Origin: Asterias amurensis
Lineage: Eukaryota > Echinodermata > Asteroidea > Forcipulatida > Asteriidae
Reading direction: 5' to 3'
Assembly: GCF_032118995.1 (NCBI RefSeq)
Contig: NC_092651.1
Coordinates: 19,638,349-19,702,348, forward strand
DNA: 64,000 bases
Part shown: positions 1 to 11,866 of the stretch, piece after piece
Numbering within the stretch: position 1 is the first letter of the stretch
Layout: the number at the start of each line of letters is the position of its first letter
Made by a program: the position numbers and the translations under genes
The notes under the pieces: generated by a model
What the model was told of the DNA's origin: nothing
Database searches by the model: none
The model's input: only the letters and a program-made list of their open reading frames with translations

Positions 1-231
1 GCTTTCAGATGCTTGACTTCGAGGCCTCAAAATCTAATTCCGAGGTCTCAAAATCGAATTTATGGAAAATTACCGGTACTTCTTCTTTTTTAGAAAACTA
101 CATTACTTCAGAGGGAGCCGTTTCTCACAGAGTTTTATATTCTATCAACCGCTCCCCATAACTCGTTACCAAGTAAAGTTTTATGCTAATAATTATTTTG
201 AGTAATTACCAATAGTGTCCACTGCCTTTAA
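1..231. mobile_element. K1 MITE, right part (cut by window edge)
   Basis: This is the right part of the most common repeat in the window, called K1 here. Complete copies are about 375 bases, start TTAA-AGGCAGTGGACAC, end in the inverted form and then TTAA, and hold an inner palindrome around GATTTCGAGACCTCA. This copy ends GTGTCCACTGCCT followed by TTAA at 228–231. No ORF is conserved among copies, so it is a non-autonomous element. Confidence 0.8.
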
Positions 232-487
232 TATATGTAGTAATGTAATACACGGACACACCCATTGAGGCCGAACTTGTGCTATTTTAACGGATGTTTG
301 GTATAGGGCTCAACGAGTGTACCTGCTTGGGGCTTAAACTGCGTTCTCAGTGAGCTCCACGCAGTATCCCAAAAGTGTATTATATCGACCTGGCTAAACT
401 GTTTTATTTTTAACATGTAGGCCTACATATTATTGCCTGTATAAGATATGTTACTGTGGAAACACATAAACTGGAAAGAAATTGTAC

Positions 488-1788
488 CTGGATCAAACGA
501 TTCACGGTGACCTTCGAACTCATCGTAGGTGAATCGCAAGGATTCTTCAGTCAGCTTGCGGAATGCCTTCTCTTTGGGAAGACGCGGGAGATACTTGAGA
601 CTGTGGATGAAATCTCGAGGGAGACCTCCGCCCAGGACAACTTGGATTTCCTTGTTCAAGTCGAACCATTTGGTCAGCTGTTGGTCATCGAATTTGTAAC
701 TAAGTGGAGAGAAATAACACAATGATACAGTTTCATCATTACATATCAAGCAAACTCGGACATTTCTGATAATGGCGCTCCACTGGTCTATTCGCTCCAT
801 GATTGCTGGTAGGTCACGACGGTTTATGCAAGAGTCCTGCTCCAGGGCGTCCGTAAAGTTGTTGCAGGACACCCTCTTGATCTTTTGCCATGTTGAGGCT
901 CCCTGAGTAAAACTAGTTGAGCCATCGCTTTGCTCCTTCAGCAGTGCCCACTGAGTCTCAGTCGCCTTTGGAGTAATGCCATTTGGATGTTTCTGTAGAT
1001 CTGAAGCTTTGTTTTTGGTCTTGCTAAGGGATATTTAGTGCTGTACTTTTAACAGCCGTGATAGATTCCACCCAGTTTTCTTAACAGAATTAGTTAGGGT
1101 GTATATTATATACAAGCCTGAAATAATTATGATATTCCGTCTGATGTTTGAAGTCTGATTGGTTGTTCTTTATCATTCAAGAATTAATGAATAAATTGGT
1201 GGGTAACCATCATTCATCGCAACTGGGAAGCTGAACTGCGAAGGATGCGCCTACACAACGTCTTCGAGATCCAAGAATATTGCAACTGAGAATTTTTGTC
1301 AGCTGCCGTAAACTGATAAAAACATTGATATTCTGATTTCCTTCTGCGTCAGTTTCACTAATTTTGAGTCAGTTTGACCGATTCCCGGTCAAACTGACCC
1401 GGGTCTTTCAACATGCGACGCGAGAAACGTGACAAATCTGACCTGAGGGTTTTTAGAGTGTATGTCGTCGACAATGTTGTATCATCTGATGTAGAGCCCT
1501 TTCTGTAGCTTGGGAACGACCTTATTGTTTAGTCCCGATATAAAACACCCTGTGCCTATTGAAATGGCGCAGATGACTTCAGGGCGTTGATCGCACCACA
1601 TAATGTATTTATTTAGTATGCTCATTGATTTACTGAGGTAAGAACCTTTCTATTAAAGTGAGTTGAAACAATAATTTGGTTTCCCAACATGAGTTTCATG
1701 TCCGTCTTCAGTTAGTCTAGTTTCCTTTTAAGTGAAACATAGCACATCCGTGCCGTGTATACGAATGTCAAGATGAATACAAGTTTTC

Positions 1789-1866
<78 letters not shown>

Positions 1867-4800
1867 GTGCGTTTTCGCAACTGATAGCTAAAGCTTTTAC
1901 CTTTTGCCGTAGCACATTCTCGCTAATATGATGAAGATGCTTCGATCAATGACAGGTTTAATGTCGAAAGGTTTGCCTAGAGACCCATCCAGTACTTCAG
2001 CTACACTGGGCAGGATACCTTGCGTAAGCTTGTCGACTTTGACACCCTGTGCAAAATGCCTGAAAGTTAAAAACACTGGACACTATTGATAATTGTCAAA
2101 GACCAGTCTTCTCACTTGGTGTATCGCAACATATACATAAAATAATAAACCTGTGGAAATTTGAGCTCAATCGGTCGTCGAAGTTGTGAGATAATAAAAG
2201 AAAAAACACCCATGCCACACGAAGTTGTGTGCGTTTAGATGCTTGATTTCGAGACCTCAAATTCTAAATCTGAGGTCTCGAAATCAAATTCGTTGATAAT
2301 TACTTTTTTCTCGAAAACTACGTTACTTCAGAGGGAGCCTTTTCTCGTAGTGTTTTATACCATCAACAGCCCCCATTCATTTTTACCAATGCTCGTTTTA
2401 TGCCTATTACCAATAATGATTATTACCAAAAGTGTCCACTGCCTTTAATACACACAAAATAAGTTCTGTCTGAATATTTTTCGACTAAAAATTGCTGGAT
2501 AAAATTGTTCCCTGCATTTTATTTCAGAAAAGATACATGGGTGTCATGGAGCCTACTCTTAGTTTGAGCAAAGAGAACCGTTCTCTGCGGTTTGAGTGAC
2601 TGTGAATAACATGTGATGAATCAGTTGAACCCTTCAAAAGTTCCAGGTATGATGTGTGCACACTCAGAACTTAATTTATAAAGTCACCTTTTTTTCAAGA
2701 CACTGGACACCTTGGTAATTGTGAAAGACCAGTATTCTCACTTGGTGTATCTCAACATAAAACAACGAACCTGTGTGCGGCACCATAGTGTAAAGGCTAC
2801 ATTTAGGTCTACATTTAGGGCTACATTTTGGTGCCGCACAGTCGTCGAAGTTGGGAGAGAATAATGGAAGAAAAATCACCCTTGCCGCGTGCTTTCAAGT
2901 GCCTTGAATTCGAGACCTCAGCTGAGGTCTTCTGTGAGGTCTCTGATTCAATTCAAATATCTTTATAGTGACAACCACTCTTTCTCAAAAACTACGTTAC
3001 TTCAGAGGGAGCCGTTTTCCACAAAGGTTTATGCCATCAACAGCTCTCAATTGCTCATTACCGATTAAGTTTTTATGCTTACAATTATTTTGAGTAAATT
3101 ACCAATAGTGTCCAGTGTCTTTAAGAGTAAAGACACCACACACCGTAGTTTTACCTGAGTGCAGAATGTCCCAGTTTACGGTGGATACTCCACTCAGGGT
3201 TGTAGTCACTGAAGGCGATGTCTTTGTAACCTTCCGTAAAAATGCTGGCTGTGAACATTAAATTAAAGAGAAAGATATGAAAGCCTCCTGGGTTCTCCTA
3301 AGAGGCAAAACAATTTTGTTTACCACTCAATTTTTTATAAAATATATAATTTAGACAGGCTTAATGCATTAAAATTAAGAGAAATTAACATTTCTAATAA
3401 TAAGGTGGTTGCGTTTTTGAGATATCACCGAAATACCGGAGCAGTTGTGTCCAGACTAATCCGTGGGAATACACAATCTGAACGTCTGGCACTGACACTA
3501 AACATTTCTCATTCAATGCTACGGATATGTAGGAAATAAAGGTATTTTTTTTTTCCAGAACAGCATTACTTTGAAGTGCATTCAATCTCAAAATACTTGA
3601 CACTGTATTTGTTGTGCTCCTTGTGGTTTTGTTTAGTTTTGTTATAATGTTTGTTATATGTTTTTTTTTTAACTGATGTCTATAATTATTTAGTGTTGCT
3701 TTTTTACAATAATGTACTGTATACTATTGTGGGAGGGGGTACGACAGAGCTGGAAATCAACGATAAGCGAGACCTGAAGAGCCTTACCAGAGTGGAGTAG
3801 GGGTCGTCCAGCAAACTCTACCGGTTGTTTAACTACAGCCTGCCGGATGTCTTCTGCGTCGTTCAGAACGATCACCCAGAAGCTACCGAGCTTGAGTGAA
3901 AATATACGGCCGTACTTTTGCGATAATCGCAGAAAAGTTTGGTGAATTCGCTCCTTCGACCGGAACTCTGTAAATAAAAAACAACAACGAATCAGTGTAT
4001 AAAATAAAGTGTACTATTTTATTACGCTCGGTGCTGGTGATCGTTATCTATAGGGAAATCAGTCTCCGGGGATTCTGCCCCCATTGTGAAATCAACATGG
4101 GGCGGAACTGAAAGAGTTCGATTCGAAAGATGGCGCTTTCAGAAGATAATAATGAACCATAGAGTAACTCTATGTAATGAACACAGTGGGGGCGTTCGTT
4201 TAGCTTCCCTGCGTCATCCCCAGTCTGCGCGCCCCGGTGCGTTCGAATAGCTTTTGACGTCATTCCATGGGCTCACCCAGGTCAGCCCCCAGTGCCCTGC
4301 GTTGAGTCGTCGTTCGTTGAGCTCTTGTCCGGGGCTCACCCAAGTGAGCACCACGGGGGAGACCCAGGGAAGCTAAACGAACGCACCCAGTATTTGCCAT
4401 GGGGAGACAACATGGAAAAGAATCTCCCTACATGCCACATCACACCGTGTAGCCCTCCTTTCCTTGTTACGCATCCAGGTAGGCATCAAGCGCGGGTGCA
4501 TAAATGATGTAAGGGGTGGAGGGTCAAAAAGAACAGGAGGGCTGCACGTCACAACTGGCAGTTTGCAAAAAAATTAACATGAGCCTCGGATGCACTAGAT
4601 CGTAATGTTTTGTTAAAGACACTGAACACGGTTGGTAATTGTCAAAGACCAGTTTTCTCATTGGTGTATCTCAACATGCATAAAATAATAAGGGTCAAAG
4701 CCTAGACCGGTAGAAATGTTTGCTTCAACTCAGTAGTATAGGCCTATAGAATTTGCAATCCTAAAAAAAAAAATTATGATGTTAGCAAACGAAAAATGCC

Positions 4801-5608
4801 GACCGGTAGTCCTGCGTTTTGATGCGTGACTTTTCTTTTTGTTGACCTCCTGCGTTTTGATGCGTGACTTCTTCTTTTGTTAACCTCCAAGGTGACCCGA
4901 CCTACATGGTGGGCCAAGTGGTTTTTAAAATGGTCACTCTTTCGTATAGGAATCATCTCTCTTTTCTCAAATTCAGTTGTGCGTATTATTTGTTTGTGAA
5001 TGCCAATTTTCGAAACGGTTCAAGTCCGGCTTGTTTTGTTGCGATATGCTTGGAGACCTCTCACACGAGAACGGGACTTGAATCAAGTCTAGTTCCACTC
5101 AAGTATAAAGCACATTGGGCTCCCTGGTTTGGTTTGGACTTTAACAATGAAGGCGTTTGATGATTCAGCGATATCGAGTATACCAATTTTAAGTTTTCGA
5201 TTTCCAGCAGATTCTAATACAGAGAAGACGTATAATTCAAAGATATTAATTAAGGTTATTCAATAATAATGCCTATAGGCTAATGGTTGATATTCCAAAG
5301 TATTATAAACTATACCATCCATAGGTAGATCGATAACTGTTATAGACGGATTATGTATATCAGCCGTGTTGTTATACGTAACAAATACAACTGCTAAACT
5401 TGTTTACCTTGTGGTGCATACCTATGGCCATGGAAGGCGACTTCTGACCGTACTTACCCAGGACATTTCCAATGATGGGAAGAGCAGGCGGCCCGGGTGG
5501 GAAGCCAGATGGTCTCCTCGCGTTCTGAACCAGCAGGAGCACCACCAGGGTAACCAGGAAGAGTAACACTGTAACAGTGTTCTCAGAAATCAGCTCGGCT
5601 ATTGCCAT
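488..5608 (-). CDS. Clan 2 cytochrome P450, exons 1–5 (3′ part beyond left edge)
   Basis: This encodes a microsomal haem-thiolate monooxygenase of P450 clan 2 (CYP1/CYP2/CYP17 type); the substrate cannot be told. On the minus strand the exons are 5458–5608, 3788–3967, 3155–3248, 1901–2059 and 488–699. All have GT–AG borders with agreeing phases (1, 1, 2, 2) and give about 265 residues. Exon 1 starts at Met and encodes a hydrophobic membrane anchor (about residues 13–28) and the proline hinge FPPGPPALPIIGN. Exon 2 has KYGRIFSLKLGS and FAGRP. Exon 3 has the helix C WxxxR motif in EWSIHRKLGHSALR. Exon 4 ends ARMCYGK, and exon 5 covers the helix F/G region (YLPRLPKEKAF). The I-helix, ExxR and haem-binding cysteine must lie left of the window. 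A second exon 1–3 block lies upstream at 11.9–14.9 kb. The family is certain; the subfamily is not. Confidence 0.9.
1792..1866. repeat. (ATT)n microsatellite
   Basis: About 25 uninterrupted ATT/TTA units in P450 intron 4, ending some 35 bases from the exon 4 donor. Confidence 0.95.
2067..2448. mobile_element. K1 MITE next to the P450 exon 4 acceptor
   Basis: A full K1 copy with TTAA at 2067–2070 and 2445–2448. Its left end lies seven bases from the minus-strand acceptor AG of P450 exon 4 (2060–2061), so part of the pyrimidine-rich acceptor region is transposon end. Confidence 0.85.
2698..3124. mobile_element. K1 MITE in P450 intron 3, shared with second copy
   Basis: A diverged K1 copy ending at TTAA 3121–3124, about 30 bases past the exon 3 donor. 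The same insertion, at the same place, exists in the second P450 block (11266–11836), so it predates that duplication. A smaller palindrome is nested in it at 2774–2840. Confidence 0.8.
2774..2840. mobile_element. 67-base palindromic insertion nested in K1
   Basis: Inverted ends TGTGCGGCACCA and TGGTGCCGCACA bound a short A/T-rich core with repeated CTACATTT words. It replaces the usual K1 sequence at this point and is absent from the sister copy at 11266–11836. Confidence 0.55.
4187..4392. mobile_element. MITE with GGGGGCGTTCGTTTAGCTTCC ends, P450 intron 1
   Basis: Inverted ends (GGGCGTTCGTTTAGCTTCCC at left, its complement at right) enclose about 150 GC-rich bases. The second P450 block lacks it at the matching place (about 14125), so it entered after the duplication. 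Confidence 0.65.
4612..4690. mobile_element. Truncated K1 MITE
   Basis: Only the left end of K1 is present, starting TTAAAGACACTGAACACG and lost after about 75 bases. Confidence 0.7.
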
Positions 5609-5980
5609 CTTGACGTTACGTGATCAAAATATGACAAGTATAAACATGGATGTTCGTTCGCTGCAGGTCCCACACGACGTAAGGCCACTTAACTATAGTT
5701 TGCTATTGTCCGCACGGCCTCTTGCTGGCTCATGGTTCGTTCAATTTCTAGGGACTCAGTAATCGTTTGACAATCATATCACACTGGGCTATTGAGTTTA
5801 CATAAAGTGTATTGTCCTGACGTGCATGTACTCTGTACCGTGACTTGCAATGACAGATATTCCCAGTGTTTGGCAAGCGACCTTTCCCAAGTTTTGTCAC
5901 GCAATCTCACTGTGTTTATTCCAAAGTTTTTAAAGTCATTGTTGGTCCGGTTTGATGATATTTACATCAGTTTGTCGCAG

Positions 5981-6364
5981 TTAAAGGCAGTGGACACTAT
6001 CGGTAATTACTCAAAATCATTATTGGCATAAAACCTTACTTGGTGACGAGTAATGGGAGAGGTTGATGGTATAAAACATTGTGAGAAACGGCTCCCTCTG
6101 AAGTGCCATAGTTTTAGAGAAAGACGTAATTCTCCACGAATTTGATTTCGAGACCTCAGATTTAGAACTTGAGGTCTCGAAATCAACCATCTAAACGCAC
6201 ACAACTTCGTGTGACAAGGGTGTTTTTTCTTTCATTATTATCTCGCAAGTTCGATGACCGATTGAGCTCGAACTTTCACAGGTTTGTTATTAATGCTTAT
6301 GTTGAGAAACACCAACTGTGAAGGCTAGTCTTTGACAATTACCAATAGTGTCCACTGCCTTTAA
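5981..6364. mobile_element. K1 MITE with a matching empty site in the sister copy
   Basis: A 376-base K1 element between TTAA at 5981–5984 and 6361–6364. The duplicated block reads straight through at 15187–15210 (GTCGCAGTTAACCGAAAC) with a single TTAA. This shows the element duplicates TTAA on insertion and entered after the segmental duplication. Confidence 0.95.
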
Positions 6365-6419
6365 CCGAAACACTTTACATAGATGACTCCATACATTTCG
6401 TCTCAACATTCGTTGTCCC

Positions 6420-6600
6420 AGGTTGTGGTGACCGAGCGGAGCGCAAACTCAAGCTCTCTTATATTTAGGATCAGCAGTGAGGGTTCGAGCCCCGGTCTTG
6501 ACATTTTGTGTCTTTAAGCAAGTCACTTTTGCATTGTCCTTTGGGACGTATAAAGCCATAATGTCCCATTTGTTGTGCAAGTGCACGTACAAAAAAACCC
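6420..6600 (+). mobile_element. tRNA-derived SINE, degenerate (copy in first P450 unit)
   Basis: A GTGACCGAGCGGAGCGCAAA head resembles a tRNA A box and GGTTCGAGCCCCGGTC fits a B box. The SINE body CAAGTCACTTTTGC…GGGACGTATAAAGCC follows. The same SINE is at 15255–15430 in the second unit, so it predates the duplication. Confidence 0.6.
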
Positions 6601-6837
6601 AGTTACGATAATATTTATCGCTAAACGAAAATGATTGCTCTTGTGTATCTGACAACAGCTGTTAAATAGTGTGCCATAGCACAATTGTACTTTTAAGTCA
6701 TGCATAAATCTGTCTCATAATTTTTGACAAGTGTCAAAAAGCCTGTTATAAACAATTCTTGTTCAAGTTTGAGTAACTTCTTGGTAGGTGCCACTAAGTG
6801 TCATGTACAGGTAAATTAAAATCCATTTCAAAATCAG

Positions 6838-7140
6838 TTTACAGCAGGGGAAAAGTAACAAATTTCATTTTAAACAAACATATTTAAAATGAACAGATTA
6901 TAATTTATAAACAATTTTTTACCTGCCGTATAGCATGCAGGGCTCAAAATTTAGACCTCAATTACTCAACACTTTTACTAGACCAGATTAGTTTTTACTA
7001 AACCAGAACCAATGAGAAAAGCTTGTATTTCTTTGAACAAGCACTATTAAAGAAAAGGTTTGTTTTAAATCAGTTTTAAAAAACAAAAGACTGACAGACT
7101 TTTCCAGTCGTGAGTTAACTGGTCTGTCGCTTGCCTCCTG
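6838..7140. repeat. Unclassified interspersed repeat (copy 1)
   Basis: This segment, starting GTTTACAGCAGGGG and ending CTTTTCCAGTCGTGAGTT…, has a diverged copy at 31967–32640. No terminal repeats or ORF were seen. It sits at the junction between the two P450 units. Confidence 0.5.
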
Positions 7141-7250
7141 GAGAACCGTTCTCTGTGATTTGAGTGACTGTGAAAACCATTTGATGAATCAGTTAAACCC
7201 CTCAAAAGTTACAGGTATGATTTGTCCAAAAAAATCTGTTAAATTAACAT

Positions 7251-10200
7251 TTAAGAGTCAGTTCAGGTAAATAATTGACATAGTTGCTCACGGTCAAAAA
7301 ATGATTTTTTTTTATACTTTGTGGGTGGAAGGGCCTTGGGGTGCAAGTAAACAAAATTGCATTTTCAATTCTATATATAGCCCGTTGCCATGGTTACAGC
7401 TCATTTTGTTTTTTGGCCATTTTAGGCCGATTTTGGGGTCTGAAAAACTGGTTTTTAGCTCATATTTACAACTCCACCCCACCAAAATGCAAAATTATTT
7501 CAAAAAACCTTTTATATCACTACAAAGTATCATCCTTGGCCTTCCTTGAGAAAAAAAATTATTGCTTTAAATACCACCCTTGTGCTATTTTTGCATCATG
7601 CATTACAGTATGTTTTTAGAACTTGCAAAATCGACATTTTTACCCTATTTTTGGACCCCTAAATGTCAATTTGCCAGGGGTCTCAGAAAATTTTCCTTTC
7701 GGCTGTGATTAGGGCCACCATTGGTCCTTCCATATCTGGTGTCAAAAACTTGGGCAATTGTATCCTGTTGTGACAGTACTGCCTCAAAACTATACTTTTT
7801 TCCAAAAAACGTGAAAAATGCCTTTTTAAGGGTCTTTTCACATAATATCGACATACGTGTCCATGGTAAAAAAAAAAGGAATATTTTTCTTATACTTTGT
7901 GGATGGTAGGGACTTGGGGTCTAAATAAACAACATTTACATTTCAAATCATAATATAACACGTTGCCATGGTAACAGTTCATTTGTGTTTAGGCCACTTT
8001 AGGCCGATTTTGGGGTCTGAAAAACTGTTTTTTTACTTAATATTTACAACTCCACCCCACAAAAAAACAAAAATATTTCATAAAACCTTTTACATCACTA
8101 CAAAGTATCAACCTTGGTTTTACTTGAGACAAAAAAATATTGCTATAAGTTTAACCCTTGTGCTATTTTTAGAACGTGCATTAGAATATGTTTTTTTGAA
8201 CTTGCAAAATCAACATTTTTACCATATTTTTTGCCCTCAAAATTTCAGAATATTTTCCTTTCGGGTTTGATCAGGGCCAAAATTTGTCTTTTTATTTCTG
8301 GTAAGAAAAACTCGGGCAATTGTATCCTGATGTAACAGAACTGTCTCAAAAATAAACCCTTTTCCCCGAAAACATAGAGAAATGCATTTTGAAATATTTG
8401 CTTCATTTTGAATTTATAACATTAAGAAGTTAGTAATAATTCCATCAATCTGGCAGCTTTTCATAAGCACTCTGTGGGCTTAGTGCATTACCAAACATTG
8501 ATCAGGACTTGTTGATGACCTAAATCTTAGAATTTGCCACTGAGAGTTCTTGTTTTGTCATGACTACTTTACCTAGTTGTACAGGTATGATTCACATTGC
8601 AAGAAGAGAAGTAGTGCGATGAGCATTCTTTACTATTCTTGTCTATACATGGCCTTATAACAGTCTTCTTGGTCCCCTGCCCGCTACCAAACTAAACATT
8701 TTCATCCCCATCAGAACAAAGAGGCTCTAAAAGTGAGCAAGTACTATTCACCTGCTTTGGCCTTCTGTAAACAGTTCCCCCATCCATGGTGGGGTTCCTT
8801 TCAATTGTACTGTTGCAAACAATAAAAGAGTTGGTTTATTTAACGTGATAAACAATTCAGCAGGTAATGTTTGACAATGTTTTTTGTTGATCGTTCTCAG
8901 AGACATATATAATAATTATGAACTAGTAAGAAAGTGAATGGAAAAAATAATCAAACTAGCCTGAATAAACTTTTGTCACTGCAAATGCATCTTACTTATT
9001 TACGTTGAGCAGGTGCAAGTATTTACAACTTCTTTCAATGTTGTTTCATTAAAGGAACACGTTGCCTTGGATCGGTCGAGTTGGTCTTTGAAAAGCGTTT
9101 GTAAACGTTTATTACAAAATGCATATGATTAGAAAGATATTTTAAAAGTAGAATATAATGATCCACACAAGTATCACTCAAAAACATCTTTCTAACCATG
9201 CATTTTATAACAAGCGGTTACAAACGCATTTCAAAGACCAACTTGACCGATCCCAGGCAACGTGTTCCCTTTAAATGATCTCTTACGCTCATCTTGCACA
9301 TCGTTAGTATCATTGTTTTTAATAAGATCTTGGCAAACTTTTCCTACACTTTCAAGCGGGCTTTTTAATTTCCCACATTTGTGTTGGACATGATTGGATG
9401 CTCCAAACCATCTGCCTCAAGCACAGAAACTACATTGTTTATGATCTCTATCTCTATGAAAAGTTTTACATTTGGTAGCAGGCAGGGACCAAGGAGAGTA
9501 GGCCCTGTATTAAACACAACTTGTAAAGAATGCTCATGGCACTCTACTTGCAATGGGAATCATACCTGTACAATAGGTAAAGTAGCCAAATCAAGAACTC
9601 TCAGTGGCAAAGCATTGGTTATGGTTTGGTTGGATACCATTATGTTTAAATAAAAACTTTGTATTCATTACTCAAAGGGCATGGAAACAGTGCCAGATTT
9701 TTAACAAGCATGCATTGTTTTTGGAAAAATTACTATACTTAAGGCATGATCAGTCACAACAAGATACAATAAACACAGAGTTTCTACCCAGAAGACATGA
9801 AAATACCAATAACAACCGAAAGGGAACACTTTCAAAAAAAGAGGCGCTATTCACAAAACATTGTTTTATGCAATGTCAAGAAATATGATTGGGGCTGGGC
9901 CGGGCAAACTCTCAAACTAAGGTCATCAACAGTTCCTGATCAATGTTGGGTAATCCACTAAGCCTATAGAGTGCTTAGGAAAAGCTGCAAGATTGATATA
10001 ATTATTACTTTTTAATGTTAGAAATTCAATATGAAGAAAAAACAATTCAAAATGCATTGTTCTGTTAGGGGAAAAAAGTCTATTTTTGAGACAGCACTGT
10101 TAACATCAGGATACACTTGCCCAAGTTTTTCTTACCAGAAATAAAAAGACAAATTTTGGCCGTGATCAAACCCGAAAGGAAAATATTCTGAGACCCCTGA

Positions 10201-11202
10201 AAAAATGAAATTTTGAGGGCAAAAAATATGGTAAAAATGTTGATTTTGCAAGTTCAAAAACACATATTCTAATGCACGTTCTAAAAATAGCACAAGGGTA
10301 AAATTTATAGCAATATTTTTTTGTCTCAAGTAAAGCCAAGGATGATACTTTGTATAGTGATGTAAAAGGTTTTTTGAAATATTTGTGTTTTTTGGTGGGG
10401 TGGAGTTGTAAATATTAACTAAAAAAAAACAGTTTTTCAGACCCCACAATCGGCCTAAAGTGGCCTAAACACAAATAAACTGTTACCATGGCAACGTGTT
10501 ATATTATGATTTGAAATGTAAATGCTGTTTATTTGGACCCCAAGTCCCTACCATCCACAAAGTATCAGAAAAATATTCCTTTTTTTACCATGGACACGTA
10601 TGTCGATATTATGTGAAAAGACCCTTAAAAAGGCATTTTCACATTTTGGGGAAAAAAGTATAGTTTTGAGGCGGTACTGTCACAACAGGATACAATTGCC
10701 CAAGTTTTTGACACCAGATATGGAAAGACCAATGTTGGCCCTAATCACAGCCGAAAGGAAAATTTTCTGAGACCCCTGGCAAGTTGACATTTTGGGGTCC
10801 AAAAATAGGGTAAAAATGTCGATTTTGCAAGTTCCAAAAACATACTGTAATGCATGATGCAAAAATAGCACAAGGGTGATATTTAAAGCAATAATTTTTT
10901 TTCTCAAGGAAGGTCAAGGATGATACTTTGTAGTGGTATAAAAGGTTTTTTGAAATAATTTTGCATTTTGGTGGGGTGTAGTTGTAAATATGAGCTAAAA
11001 ACCAGTTTTTCAGACCCCAAAATCGGCCTAAAATGGCCAAAAAACAAAATGAGCCGTAACCATGGCAACGGGCTATATATAGAATTGAAAATGCAATTTT
11101 GTTTACTTGCACCCCAAGGCCCTTCCACCCACAAAGTATAAAAAAAAATCATTTTTTGACCGTGAGCAACTATGTCAACTATTTACCTGAACTGACTCTT
11201 AA
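7251..11202. mobile_element. Giant TTAA-flanked palindrome (K6, 3.95 kb)
   Basis: Arms of about 1.5 kb in opposite orientation run inward from TTAA-GAGTCAGTTCAGG at 7251 and its complement ending at 11202. Each arm holds two diverged direct repeats of about 550 bases (left about 7290–7850 and 7855–8400). Inner arm sequence continues to about 8760 and pairs with about 9380–10020. The right arm has about 300 extra bases near 9614–9912, and the spacer holds a K3 MITE. Small ORFs of 80–120 codons exist in both arms but look like by-products of the repeat. No transposase was seen. The flanks match P450 intron 3 of the first unit, which lacks the element. Confidence 0.85.
9049..9274. mobile_element. 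K3 MITE (TTAAAGGAACACG ends) inside K6
   Basis: A near-perfect palindrome bounded by TTAA at 9049–9052 and 9271–9274. The ends read AGGAACACGTTGCCTTGGAT, which fits the TTAAAGGRR pattern known for T2/Kolobok MITEs of Xenopus. A longer relative is at 53320–53710. Confidence 0.85.
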
Positions 11203-11265
11203 TTGATTAGAGGATTTATGCACCCTCAGAACTTAATATATCTCGTCTGACCAAAGTAAACAATT

Positions 11266-11836
11266 TTAAGACACTGGACACCTTTGGTAATTGTAAAAGA
11301 TCGGTATTCTCACTTGGTGTATCTCAACATAAAATAACGAACCTGTGAAAGTTTTGACTCAATTGTCGAATTTGCGAGAGAATAATATATTACAAAAAAG
11401 AGAAAAAAACACTTGTCGTGTGCTTTCAGATGCCTTGAATTCGAGATCTCAGCTAAGGGCCTTGTCACACGAGGCAACTTTTCCAGGCAACTTCGAGGCA
11501 ACCAACTGCAGCACATGCTACACGATCACTTTGGTAGCACAGGAGTAAATTTTATAACATCGTCTAACGATCCACAAAAGACAAATTTTAACATTCAAAT
11601 GGGAATGCCTTTTCTTCTTGGAGATTGCCTGGAACTGGTTGCCCGTAAATTGCCTCGTGTGACATGGCCCTAAAGGTCTTGTATTCAATTCAAATATGTT
11701 TTATAGTGACAATTTACCTCTTTCGCAAAAACTACGTTACTTCAGAGGGAGCCGTTTCTCACAATGCTCGTTACCGAGTCAGTTTTTATGCTTACAATTA
11801 TTTTGAGTAATTACCAGTAGTGTCCAGTGCCTTTAA
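11266..11836. mobile_element. K1 MITE in second P450 unit with a nested insertion
   Basis: The positional counterpart of the K1 at 2698–3124, bounded by TTAA at 11266–11269 and 11833–11836. It is enlarged by a different element nested at 11457–11670. Confidence 0.85.
11457..11670. mobile_element. MITE with GGGCCTTGTCACACGAGGCA ends, TAA target
   Basis: The inverted ends GGGCCTTGTCACACGAGGCA and TGCCTCGTGTGACATGGCCC are flanked on both sides by TAA. A three-base TWA duplication with such ends is typical of PIF/Harbinger-type MITEs. It is nested within the K1 copy. Confidence 0.65.
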
Positions 11837-11866
11837 GAGTAAAGACACCACACACCGTAGTTTTAC

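Noticed and set aside
7301-11152. ORFs of 80–123 codons repeated in both arms of the big palindrome
   Set aside because: They exist in both arms because the arms are inverted copies. They overlap in several frames, are Phe/Leu/Ile-rich from AT-rich DNA and match no family.
7251-11202. A pair of convergent host genes in the palindrome
   Set aside because: Coding potential is weak, the arms are mobile-element-like with TTAA at both ends, and the sister P450 intron lacks the whole segment.
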